DNA of 64,000 nucleotides from Roseiarcus sp963781895 (GTDB taxonomy: Bacteria > Pseudomonadota > Alphaproteobacteria > Rhizobiales > Beijerinckiaceae). The stretch is from contig CAWAIM010000054.1 in NCBI GenBank assembly GCA_963781895.1, positions 124,001 to 188,000 on the forward strand, written 5' to 3'. Shown piece after piece: positions 56,531 to 64,000 of the stretch. The notes below the pieces were generated by a model that searched no databases, was not told the origin of the DNA, and saw only the letters and a program-made list of their open reading frames with translations. How positions within the stretch are numbered: the stretch's first letter is position 1; each line of letters opens with the position of its first letter. The position numbers and the translations under genes were made by a program.

Positions 56531-56604
56531 TCGGAGAACCCTCTTCGATCTGCTTCGAGGCCTACGCGAGGCGGCCAGGAAGTGCAAAGCGCTCCCATTC
56601 AATT

Positions 56605-57591
56605 TCATTCCTCGCCCTTCTGAGGCCGCCCGAGGAGGGCGCCGACGGCGCCGGGAACGTCGAGGGACCCATCGATCAGACCCTGGACGCAATTGGCGAT
56701 TGGCATATCGACGCCGCGCGCCCGCGCCATCTCGGTCAGCGCCGAGGCGGTGAGGACGCCCTCGGCGAGCTTTCCGGCTTTGGCCTCGCTGACGCTACGG
56801 CCCTTTCCGAGCGCGAGGCCAAAGGAGAAGTTGCGTGATTGCGGCGAGGAGCAGGTCAGCACGAGATCGCCGAGGCCCGAAAGCCCCATGAGCGTCGACC
56901 CCCTTGCGCCGAATGTCTCGCCGAAGCGGCGCAACTCGGCGAAACCCCTGGCAATCAGAGCCGCCACCGCGCTCGCACCGAGTCCGCGGCCAGCGGCGAC
57001 GCCGCAGGCGATCGCGAGCACGTTTTTTGCCGCCCCGCCTATCTCGACGCCGCGCACGTCCGTCGAATGATAGAGCCGCAAGTTTGGTCCGCGCAAAAAA
57101 TGGCAAAGGGCGCGGGCAAGATCGGCGTCGCTCGAGGCGAGTGTCAACGCGGTCGGCAGGCCTGCGGCGACGTCGGCGGCGAAGGACGGCCCCGACAGAA
57201 TGGCCGCCGGCCGCTCGGGCGCTGCCTGCGACAGAACCTCGGTCATAAAACAATGGGTGCCACGCTCGATGCCTTTCGCGCAGGCGACCAGGGGCGCAGA
57301 TCCCGGCAGGGCCGCGAGCCGCGTCGCCGTCTCGCGCGTCGCTTGAGCCGGCGTAGCAACCAGAACGGGGTCGCAGCATGCGATTTCGCTGAGGTCAGCG
57401 GTGGCCCTAACCGGTCGCGCCAGTTCGACGCACGGAAGCCTGTCGCTGAGTCGCGTCGCTTCTAATTCGCGCATGCGCGCAGCGTCGCGCCCCCAAATGA
57501 CAACGTTTCGGCCCGCCGCCGCGCCGGCGTTGGCAAGCGCCATTCCCCAGGCGCCGGCCCCAGCGACGCCGATGATGTTTCCCGGCCTCAC
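56605..57591 (-). CDS. gpsA: NAD(P)-dependent glycerol-3-phosphate dehydrogenase
   Basis: 328 residues from GTG 57591 (VRPGNIIGVAGAGAWGMALAN), which gives the usual family length; an upstream ATG at 57633 is possible. The Rossmann motif GAGAWG, SGPSFAADVAAGLPTALTLAS, the catalytic Lys in GGAAKNVLAIACG and GLSGLGDLVLTCSSPQSRN are diagnostic. The enzyme reduces dihydroxyacetone phosphate for phospholipid synthesis. It heads a reverse-strand gene group with YciI and EVE, as in related genomes, where tsaD often precedes it; here the upstream neighbour is the divergent Tim44-like gene. Confidence 0.94.
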   Translation of the reverse strand: MRPGNIIGVAGAGAWGMALANAGAAAGRNVVIWGRDAARMRELEATRLSDRLPCVELARPVRATADLSEIACCDPVLVATPAQATRETATRLAALPGSAPLVACAKGIERGTHCFMTEVLSQAAPERPAAILSGPSFAADVAAGLPTALTLASSDADLARALCHFLRGPNLRLYHSTDVRGVEIGGAAKNVLAIACGVAAGRGLGASAVAALIARGFAELRRFGETFGARGSTLMGLSGLGDLVLTCSSPQSRNFSFGLALGKGRSVSEAKAGKLAEGVLTASALTEMARARGVDMPIANCVQGLIDGSLDVPGAVGALLGRPQKGEE

Positions 57592-57775
57592 GTCTGTCCG
57601 CCGCGCATTACGTTCTCCTTTGCGCCAACGCATGACCCGATCCGCGCCCGCCACGCAAGCCCCGCGCAAAGCTGCCGCGACGCCCGCTCCTAGCCAAAAC
57701 CGCAACGAGCGCATAATTATGGAGGGGACGTGTCGCTCCCGGCGGCGCGTAGGTGGCCTCGAGGATTTGAAACCG

Positions 57776-58477
57776 ATGCCGGACATCGACTTTTCGACTG
57801 TCATTTTCGCCCTTGTCGCGCTGTTCGTCGCTTTCAAGCTGCGCTCGGTGCTCGGGACGCGAAACGACCCAGGCCGACAACCCGGCGGGCTTCTAGCCCC
57901 CTTGCGTCGCGCGCCTGGACCGTCGAACGCGCCTGTCGTTCCGGCGGACGCGGCGGCCTCCAGCATTGCCGCGACGACGACTCCCGCCGACGATCGGTGG
58001 CGGGGCGTCGCCGAGCCCAATACGCCGTTGTGGAACGGGCTCGACGCGATCCGCACAGCCGATCGAAGTTTCGCGCCGGAGACCTTCCTCTCGGGCGCGC
58101 GAACGGCCTATGATATGATTGTCCATGCTTTCGCCGCCGGCAATTCCGCAACGCTCCGCGGGCTGTTGGCGCCGGAAGCCTTCGCCAATTTCGACAATGC
58201 GATCCGCGCTCGCGCCGCGGCCGGTCGAACCATGACGACGACTGTCGTATCGATCGACGGCGCCACGATTGCCGGCGCCCGGCTCGTCGGATCGACCGCA
58301 CAGATCGACGTGCGCTTCGCCGCCAAGCTCGCCTCCGTCACTCATGACAGCGCGGGGGCCGTAGTCGACGGCTCGCCCGAGACGGTTGCAGACCATGTCG
58401 ATGTCTGGACTTTCTCGCGCGACGTTCGCTCGCGGGATCCCAACTGGCAGCTGAGCGCGACGGAATCGGAAAGCTGA
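57776..58477 (+). CDS. Tim44-like domain protein
   Basis: 233 residues from ATG 57776 (MPDIDFSTVIFALVALFVAFKLRSVLG). The N terminus is one membrane anchor. A Pro/Ala-rich linker follows. The C-terminal part is the Tim44-like domain: FLSGARTAYDMIVHAFAAGNSATLRGLLAPEAFANF and VDVWTFSRDVRSRDPNWQLSAT. Bacterial members are membrane-anchored and linked to protein translocation or respiratory complex assembly. It precedes mltA and the Smr gene, the standard order in Hyphomicrobiales. Confidence 0.9.
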   Translation: MPDIDFSTVIFALVALFVAFKLRSVLGTRNDPGRQPGGLLAPLRRAPGPSNAPVVPADAAASSIAATTTPADDRWRGVAEPNTPLWNGLDAIRTADRSFAPETFLSGARTAYDMIVHAFAAGNSATLRGLLAPEAFANFDNAIRARAAAGRTMTTTVVSIDGATIAGARLVGSTAQIDVRFAAKLASVTHDSAGAVVDGSPETVADHVDVWTFSRDVRSRDPNWQLSATESES

Positions 58478-58500
58478 GGTTCGCCGGGCTGGCCTCGGCA

Positions 58501-59595
58501 ATGCCGCCACGCCTGACGCCGCTCGATTTTGATCGCCTGGCGGGCTTTGGCGACGACGACCACTTTGCGGCCTACCTTTGTTTTGAGCGTTCGGCTCGCG
58601 GCCTTATCGCGCGCGGGCCCGAACCAAGGCCCGCTCTTCCGCCGTCGCCCGCATTAATCGCGAATGCGCGCGCCGCTCTTGAATCGGGCGTCGACGACGT
58701 GGCCGGGGCGCGACGCTTCTTCGAGACGCGATTTCGACCATTCCGGGTCTGCCCTGAAACCGCGACGCATGGCTTCCTGACCGGCTATTATGAGCCCTGC
58801 GTCGCCGGCGCCCGTGTGGAAACCGACGAGTTCCGCTGGCCGATCCTGGCGCGGCCCACCGATCTGGAAACCTTCGCGCCCAGCCAGACGCCCAAGGGCT
58901 TTCCGCCCGACGTCAGCGGCGCGCGGCGCCGGCGCGACGGTTCGCTCGCGCCCTATGACGATCGGGCGGCAATCGAGAGGGAACGGCGCAATCCGATCGT
59001 TTGGCTACGCGACGCGGTCGAAGCTTTTCTTATTCAGGTGCAAGGCTCGGCGCAGGTGGAGTTCCCCGACGGCCGGCGGGCGCGTCTCGCCTATGACGGC
59101 CGCAACGGTCTGCCCTATACATCGATCGGCCGGATTCTGATGGAAGCCGGGGACATAGCCGAAAGCGCCATGTCGCTTGCGACCCTGAAGGCTTGGCTGC
59201 GCGCGGCGGGTCTTGGCGAAGGCGAGCGCGGATTGGCGCTGATGCGGCGCAATCGCTCGTTCGTGTTCTTCAGGCTAATCGAGAATTTCGACCCTGAGAG
59301 CGGTCCGGTCGCCGGCGCCGGCGTCTCCTTAACGCCGCTGCGTTCGATCGCCGTCGACCGCGCGTTTTGGGCTTATGGCCTGCCGTTCTGGATCGACGCT
59401 GAATTGCCCTGGTCCGGCGAGACGCCGCGCCCGTTCCGTCGGCTGACGATCGCGCAGGATACGGGCTCGGCGATTGTCGGACCGGCCCGCGCCGACATAT
59501 TCTTCGGCAGCGGCGACGCGGCCGGCGTTCGCGCAGGCGCGATTCGTCATCCCGGCGCCTTTGTGGTGCTGCTGCCTGTTGGAGACGAGCCGTGA
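58501..59595 (+). CDS. mltA: Membrane-bound lytic murein transglycosylase A family protein
   Basis: 364 residues. GFLTGYYEPCVAGARVETDEFRWPILARP, then IVWLRDAVEAFLIQVQGSAQVEFPDGRRARLAYDGRNG, and the 3D domain with RLTIAQDTGSAIVGPARADIFFGSGDAAG carrying the catalytic Asp residues identify MltA. It cuts peptidoglycan glycan strands, forming 1,6-anhydro ends. No clear signal peptide is visible at the N terminus, and the protein may use an atypical one. The stop overlaps the Smr gene start (ATGA-type, 59592-59595). Confidence 0.93.
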   Translation: MPPRLTPLDFDRLAGFGDDDHFAAYLCFERSARGLIARGPEPRPALPPSPALIANARAALESGVDDVAGARRFFETRFRPFRVCPETATHGFLTGYYEPCVAGARVETDEFRWPILARPTDLETFAPSQTPKGFPPDVSGARRRRDGSLAPYDDRAAIERERRNPIVWLRDAVEAFLIQVQGSAQVEFPDGRRARLAYDGRNGLPYTSIGRILMEAGDIAESAMSLATLKAWLRAAGLGEGERGLALMRRNRSFVFFRLIENFDPESGPVAGAGVSLTPLRSIAVDRAFWAYGLPFWIDAELPWSGETPRPFRRLTIAQDTGSAIVGPARADIFFGSGDAAGVRAGAIRHPGAFVVLLPVGDEP

Positions 59596-60158
59596 AGGAG
59601 GCCCCTCCCCCGCGCGTCCACCGCTTAAGGCGTCTCAGCGACGAAGAAATCGCCCTGTGGAGAGAAGTCGCGCGCGGCGTCGCCCGACGCCGCGATGCGA
59701 GCCTGCCGATGTCCTCGAAGCCTCTTTCTCCCAAACCGTCCGAAGCCGCGCGTCCCGTCGCGGTCAAGGCGACGCCCGAGGAGGGGCCGTTGCCGCCCCG
59801 CCTGCCGCCGCTTGCGCCGATCGAGCGGCGAGTGAAGCGCGAGCTCTCGCGCGGACGCGGAGCGATCGATGGCGCGATCGATCTGCACGGCATGACCCAG
59901 GCCGAGGCGCATCAGGCCTTGCGCGGCTTCCTGCGCCATTCGCAGGCCCGAGGAGCGAGGCTGGTCATCGTCGTCACCGGCAAGGGCGGGCCGCTCGGCG
60001 AAGCAGCGCCATGGGGCCAGGAACGCGGCGTGCTCAGGCGGCTCGCGCCGCATTGGCTGCGCGAGCACGACTTGCGCTCCGTGGTGCTGGGCTTCGAGGA
60101 AGCCGGCCGCGCGCACGGCGGGTCAGGCGCGCTCTACGTGCGGTTGCGGAGACTTTAG
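59592..60158 (+). CDS. Smr-domain protein
   Basis: 188 residues. The first 90 residues are basic, Pro-rich and probably disordered. The Smr domain begins at IDLHGMTQAEAHQALRGFLRHSQARGARLVIVVTGKG, containing the L-D-x-H-G-like motif (IDLHGMT) and the TGKGG motif, and ends GGSGALYVRLRRL. Smr domains are DNA/RNA endonucleases related to the C terminus of MutS2. It is translationally coupled to mltA. A 22-bp palindrome follows immediately. Confidence 0.92.
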   Translation: MKEAPPPRVHRLRRLSDEEIALWREVARGVARRRDASLPMSSKPLSPKPSEAARPVAVKATPEEGPLPPRLPPLAPIERRVKRELSRGRGAIDGAIDLHGMTQAEAHQALRGFLRHSQARGARLVIVVTGKGGPLGEAAPWGQERGVLRRLAPHWLREHDLRSVVLGFEEAGRAHGGSGALYVRLRRL

Positions 60159-60160
60159 CA

Positions 60161-60182
60161 AGCCGCGGCCTAGGCCGCGGCT
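60161..60182 (+). terminator. 22-bp perfect palindrome just after the Smr gene
   Basis: AGCCGCGGCCT (60161-60171) followed directly by its reverse complement AGGCCGCGGCT (60172-60182), beginning 2 bases after the Smr stop codon. As RNA it would form a 9-bp hairpin with a 4-base loop. No T run follows. Position suggests a terminator of the Tim44-like/mltA/Smr transcript. Confidence 0.6.
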
Positions 60183-60542
60183 GGCGCTCGGTGAGAAGAA
60201 CCAGGCATCGGTCCGACCTACGGAATCGCGGACTCCCAATTGACTTTTGCGAACCTGCTTTATGCGATTGGTTCGACGCGGGCGGGAATGAAAGCGGGCT
60301 GCCCGGACCTCGCGGGAGGAATGGCTCCCTTTGCGGTCAACATTGAAACCCTCCGACGTTCATGGATTCGCGATCAATCTCACATTCGAAGCCAGCGGAT
60401 GGTTCGAGCCAGCCCCGGCTCGCCGCTTCCGACAAAGGCGGCGCCGCCGGAAAGTCAAAATAGAGGCGCCGTCATGAAGCGCCTTGACTCCGAACAGATA
60501 TTCTAAGAGATCGCAAGGCGCAGCCCTTGGGAGGAACGGGAC
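60183..60542. other. Intergenic region before second ABC importer
   Basis: 360 bases with no convincing gene; a short forward frame at 60240-60506 lacks family features. The promoter of the importer operon must lie here. GGGAGG occurs 8 bases before the ATPase ATG at 60543 as its ribosome-binding site. Confidence 0.45.
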
Positions 60543-62045
60543 ATGGCGCAGGCCGGAGTCCTGCAATTTGAGAATGTCGCCAAGGCGTTCGGCGGCACCC
60601 AAGCGCTCAAGGGCGTAAGTTTCCGCGTCAACCGCGGAGAGGTCGTCGCGCTGCTCGGCGAAAACGGCGCCGGCAAATCGACCCTGATCAAGATTCTCGG
60701 CGGCATCGTCGCGGCTGACCGCGGCGCCGTCTCGATCGACGGCGAGCCTTATCATCACCGCGCGGACGCAAACCAACGCGTCGCCTTCGTGCATCAGGAC
60801 CTTGGGCTCGTCGAATGGATGACGGTCGCCGAGAACATGGCGCTCGCCCGGGGGTTCCCGCGCCGCGGCTGGTCCGGCCGCCTCGGCGTCATCGATTGGC
60901 CGCGCGCCGAGAAGCGCGCCGAGGAGGCGCTCGCGCTGGTCGGCGGCCGGATCGATCCGACCCGCCGGGTGCGGAGCCTGAGTCGCACCGAGAAATCACT
61001 GGTGGCGATCGCCCGCGCCTTGGTCGTCGAGTGCGATTTCCTCGTGCTCGACGAGCCGACCGCCAGTTTGCCGGCCGACGAGGTCGAGCGATTGTTCGAA
61101 GCGGTGCGGCGGCTTAAGAGCCGCAGCGTCGGCATGATCTACGTCTCCCATCGGCTCGACGAGATTTTCCGCATCGCTGACCGGGTCTTGGTGATGCGCG
61201 ATGGAAGTCTCGTCGGCGAGAGGCCGGTAAGGGAAACCAATTCCGACGAACTCATCGGGCTCATCGTCGGCCAATCGACGTTCGAACTATTCCACAAGGC
61301 CGAAACCGCTGCCGGGCCAACGCGCGTCGTCGTGCGCGGCCTGGCGACGCCGGGCGCGGGGCCGGTCGACTTCGACATTCGCGAGGGCGAGTTGCTCGCC
61401 CTGGTCGGGTTGCGGGGCGCGGGCCAGGAGGAAATCGGCCGCGCTCTGTTCGGCGCCATTCTTCATACAGGTTCGGTTCTTATCGACGGCGAGCCGCCGG
61501 ACCTCTCTTCGCCACGGGCCGCGGTTCGCGCCAACATCGGCTTGGTCGCGCGCGATCGGGCGGAGGAATCCATCGCATCCGCGCTCAGCGTGCGCGAAAA
61601 CGCCTTTCTCAATCCCGGCGCCTCGGGGCGTGGCCTGTTCTCCCATCTGTCGCCGCGCGCGGAAGCGCGCGACGCGATCGCGCTCGGCGCGTCGGTCGGC
61701 CTTCGTCCCAATGACCCCGATTTGCCGATCGAAGGCCTGTCCGGCGGGAATCAGCAGAAAGTCGTGGTCGGACGCTGGCTCGCGACTGGCCGCCGGCTGC
61801 TCATCGCCGAGGACCCGACCGCCGGCGTCGACGTCGGCGCGAAGGCGGAGATCTATCGCCTGATCGAGCGCGCGCTTCAATTGAAGCTCGCGGCGGTGAT
61901 GGTGTCGACCGATTTCGAGGAGGTCGCCCATATCTGCCATCGCGCGCTCGTCTTTAATCGCGGCCGGATCATCGCCGAGCTGACGGGCGCGGCGCTCACG
62001 ACCGAGTCGGTGATTAGCGCCGCCTCGGCGTCCGAAGCGGCCTGA
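60543..62045 (+). CDS. Sugar ABC transporter ATPase with two nucleotide-binding domains (second system)
   Basis: 500 residues. The first domain has Walker A GENGAGKST, a weak signature LSRTEKSLVAIARAL, and Walker B DFLVLDEPTASLP. The second has a degenerate Walker A (GLRGAGQEE), LSGGNQQKVVVGRWL and LIAEDPTAGVDVGAK. It is the same family as the gene at 2030 but clearly a different subtype: here the ATPase comes first and the binding protein last. It is followed by its permease after 22 bases. The substrate is probably a sugar or polyol. Confidence 0.92.
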   Translation: MAQAGVLQFENVAKAFGGTQALKGVSFRVNRGEVVALLGENGAGKSTLIKILGGIVAADRGAVSIDGEPYHHRADANQRVAFVHQDLGLVEWMTVAENMALARGFPRRGWSGRLGVIDWPRAEKRAEEALALVGGRIDPTRRVRSLSRTEKSLVAIARALVVECDFLVLDEPTASLPADEVERLFEAVRRLKSRSVGMIYVSHRLDEIFRIADRVLVMRDGSLVGERPVRETNSDELIGLIVGQSTFELFHKAETAAGPTRVVVRGLATPGAGPVDFDIREGELLALVGLRGAGQEEIGRALFGAILHTGSVLIDGEPPDLSSPRAAVRANIGLVARDRAEESIASALSVRENAFLNPGASGRGLFSHLSPRAEARDAIALGASVGLRPNDPDLPIEGLSGGNQQKVVVGRWLATGRRLLIAEDPTAGVDVGAKAEIYRLIERALQLKLAAVMVSTDFEEVAHICHRALVFNRGRIIAELTGAALTTESVISAASASEAA

Positions 62046-62067
62046 CAAGAGAGCGGGGGAGGAGTCA

Positions 62068-63120
62068 GTGGCGACGAACTCGATCCGTTCCGACGCCTTG
62101 GAGCCGACTCGCGCCGAACTCAAGAACGTCTCCTTCGCCACCCGCCTGACCCGGCTCCTGCCGGTCTATGGCCTGCCAATTCTAACGATCGTTCTGATCG
62201 CGTTGTTCTCGATCATTCTGCCCGACACGTTCCCGACCATGCTCAATCTGCGCTCGATCATTGCCGACAAGGCGATCATCGCACTTTTGTCGCTGGCCGC
62301 GATGATCCCGATGGCGTCGGGCAAGATCGACCTGACGGTCGGGTACGGCATCGTCCTCTGGCACATTCTCGCCATCAGCCTGCAATCGATGTTCGGTCTG
62401 CCCTGGCCGCTCGCGGTGGCAGTCGTGCTGGTCCTCGGCGCTGTCGTCGGATTGATAAACGGACTTCTTGTCGAGGTCGCCTTCATCGATTCCTTCATCG
62501 CGACTCTCGGCACCGGCACCGCGCTCTACGCCATTGCGCTCTGGCATACCGGCGGGCGGCAGGTTTTGGGCAATCTGCCGCACGGCTTTCTCGCACTGAA
62601 TGGCACGATGATTTTCGGCTTGCCGATCACCGGATTCTACGTGCTGGGGCTGGCGGTAGTCCTGTGGTTCGTCCTCGAACATCTGCCGATCGGCCGCTAT
62701 CTCTACGCCATCGGCGCCAATCCCAGGGCCGCGGCGCTCAATGGCATTCCGGTCCGCCGATACACCGTCGCCGCCTTCGTGGCGTCGGGACTGCTGACCG
62801 CAGTTGCGGGCGTGCTGCTGGCCTCGAAGCTCAGGATAGGTCAGGCCAGCGTCGGCCTCGAATATCTGCTTCCGGCGCTCGTCGGCGCCTTTCTCGGATC
62901 GACCACGATCAAGCCTGGCCGTGTCAATGTCTGGGGCACGATCGTCGGCGTCGCCATTCTCGCCGTCGGCATCGCCGGCATTCAGCAGTTTGGCGGTTCG
63001 TTCTGGGTCGAGCCGATGTTCAACAGCATCACCCTTCTGGTCGCCATCGGTATCGCCGGCTACGCCCAGCGGCGCCGCGCCGCCGCCGAACACCAGATCG
63101 CCAAGAAGACCGTCGCCTGA
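62068..63120 (+). CDS. Sugar ABC transporter permease (second system)
   Basis: 350 residues, likely GTG start at 62068 after GGGGGAGGAG. Eight to ten hydrophobic segments are visible. Family landmarks are AIIALLSLAAMIPMASGKIDLTVG, VAFIDSFIATLGTGTALYAIAL, YLYAIGANPRAAALNGIPVRRY and LVGAFLGSTTIKPGRVNVWGTIVGV. It forms the membrane channel with the upstream ATPase, and a binding protein follows after 29 bases. Confidence 0.9.
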   Translation: MATNSIRSDALEPTRAELKNVSFATRLTRLLPVYGLPILTIVLIALFSIILPDTFPTMLNLRSIIADKAIIALLSLAAMIPMASGKIDLTVGYGIVLWHILAISLQSMFGLPWPLAVAVVLVLGAVVGLINGLLVEVAFIDSFIATLGTGTALYAIALWHTGGRQVLGNLPHGFLALNGTMIFGLPITGFYVLGLAVVLWFVLEHLPIGRYLYAIGANPRAAALNGIPVRRYTVAAFVASGLLTAVAGVLLASKLRIGQASVGLEYLLPALVGAFLGSTTIKPGRVNVWGTIVGVAILAVGIAGIQQFGGSFWVEPMFNSITLLVAIGIAGYAQRRRAAAEHQIAKKTVA

Positions 63121-63149
63121 CGCGGCCGTCGCAACCCGGAGGAAAGTCC

Positions 63150-64000
63150 ATGGGCAAAAAAGTAATGATGACGGTGGCGAGCGCGCTGACGCTTGCCCTC
63201 GTCGCCGGCGCGGCGCGGGCCGACGCGCTTGTCGACGAGGCCAAAGCGATAGTGGCGAAAGCGACGGGTCGCGCCGACAAATGGGAAGGCCCCACTACCG
63301 GACCAAAAGCGGCCGGCAAGAAAACGATCGTCTATGTCGCCGGCGACATGCGCAACGGCGGCATCCTCGGAGTCGCCCATGGCGTCAAGGAAGCGGCCGA
63401 CGTGATCGGCTGGACCTATCGCGAAATCGACGGCCAAGGGACGGTTTCGGGTCAGGCGGCGGCTTTGAGCCAGGCGGTAGCGCTGAAGCCGGACGCGATC
63501 ATCGTCGGCGGCAGCGACGCCGTCCAGCAGAAGGCGGGTCTCGAGGACGCCGCCAAGCAGGGAATAACGATTGTTGGCTGGCATGCCGGTCCGAAGCCCG
63601 GCCCAATGGACGGCGCGCCGGTCTTCGCCAATGTCACCACCGACGCGATGGAGGTGGCCAAGGTCGCGGCGATGAAGGCGATCGCCGACTCGAATGGAAC
63701 CGCCGGCGTCGTGGTCTTCGCCGATTCCGCCTACGCCATCGCCATCGCCAAGGGCCGGGCGATGGAGGCTCAGATCAAGACGTGCGGCGGCTGCAAGGTG
63801 TTGGCCTTTGAGGATACGCCGCTCGCCGACACGGCCAATCGCGTGCCGCAGCTGACGACAACTCTGCTGCAGCAATTCGGGGCCAAATGGACCCATTCGC
63901 TCGCGATCAACGACCTCTACTACGACTCCATGGGCCCGTCGCTGCAGGTGGCGGGATTGAAGGGCGACGGCGATCCGCAGAACATTTCGGCCGGCGACGG
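63150..64000 (+). CDS. Sugar-type ABC transporter periplasmic binding protein, 3' end outside window
   Basis: 283 codons are present and the frame is open at the window end. CGGAGGAAAG precedes ATG 63150. The signal peptide is MTVASALTLALVAGAARA. The mature N terminus has a helical extension (VDEAKAIVAKATGRADKWEG) before the first strand, KTIVYVAGDMRNGGILGV. Further type I binding-protein elements are LKPDAIIVGGSDAVQQ, ITIVGWHAG and IAINDLYYDS. A C-G-G-C pair in IKTCGGCKV may form a disulfide. It is the third gene of this importer operon. Confidence 0.88.
   Translation, partial: MGKKVMMTVASALTLALVAGAARADALVDEAKAIVAKATGRADKWEGPTTGPKAAGKKTIVYVAGDMRNGGILGVAHGVKEAADVIGWTYREIDGQGTVSGQAAALSQAVALKPDAIIVGGSDAVQQKAGLEDAAKQGITIVGWHAGPKPGPMDGAPVFANVTTDAMEVAKVAAMKAIADSNGTAGVVVFADSAYAIAIAKGRAMEAQIKTCGGCKVLAFEDTPLADTANRVPQLTTTLLQQFGAKWTHSLAINDLYYDSMGPSLQVAGLKGDGDPQNISAGD

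Overview
The window reads as a chromosomal segment of a high-GC alphaproteobacterium, most likely a member of the Hyphomicrobiales (Rhizobiales). The evidence is the gene order Rieske / cytochrome b / cytochrome c1 followed by an MTA phosphorylase, with trmL divergent from it; the Tim44-like / mltA / Smr run; gpsA next to YciI, EVE and acsA genes; and a palindromic intergenic repeat of the kind scattered through Bradyrhizobium-like genomes. Family-level placement is inference. No rRNA, tRNA, CRISPR array, transposase or phage gene was recognised.

Layout. 1-5.5 kb: an amidohydrolase and an RraA-like aldolase diverge from a sugar-type ABC importer and an SDR dehydrogenase. 5.7-6.5 kb: a carbamoylase of the nitrilase family. 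6.9-12.8 kb: fluoride channel crcB with a DUF190 gene, then a fluoride riboswitch on the same strand but downstream of them, then two overlapping MutS-like ATPase genes and an HD-domain phosphohydrolase. 13.3-25.9 kb: a redox/lipid island with a patatin-like lipase, two unknown proteins, a DyP-type peroxidase, a catalase-like haem protein, a large di-haem cytochrome c and a GMC oxidoreductase. 26-28.5 kb: SDR, dgoK and dgoA (De Ley-Doudoroff galactonate route). 28.5-34.4 kb: a lectin-like/patatin membrane protein, a lipoprotein and a secreted SH3/lysozyme protein with a 27-bp repeat linker; the last two look like recent acquisitions. 34.4-38.9 kb: GST, VOC protein, CoA-ligase-like protein and citrate-synthase-like protein, divergent from a GntR regulator with two palindromic operators. 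38.9-41.6 kb: the AmmeMemoRadiSam set (radical SAM enzyme divergent from a Memo-AMMECR1 fusion). 41.8-45.4 kb: small unknown genes, an ArsR/SRPBCC/DUF899 operon with a clear promoter-operator, then repeats. 45.4-60.2 kb: mostly housekeeping genes (hydrolase lipoprotein, mepA, yqhA-like, mtnP, bc1 complex, trmL, response regulator, acsA, EVE, YciI, gpsA, Tim44-like, mltA, Smr). 60.5-64 kb: a second sugar-type ABC importer, cut by the window end.

Two points matter most to a reader. First, about ten genes, including the housekeeping gene trmL, are split by single-base frame changes, some in G runs. This pattern fits uncorrected sequencing indels better than real pseudogenes, and I give each such gene its reconstructed full span. 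Second, the most interesting module is the fluoride riboswitch with its own promoter, followed by a pair of MutS-like ATPases (both with Asn in place of the Walker B Asp) and an HD phosphohydrolase. It points to a fluoride-linked nucleic-acid or nucleotide stress function that I cannot name. The 13.7-25.9 kb lipase/peroxidase/cytochrome/GMC island is the second candidate for an undescribed pathway.
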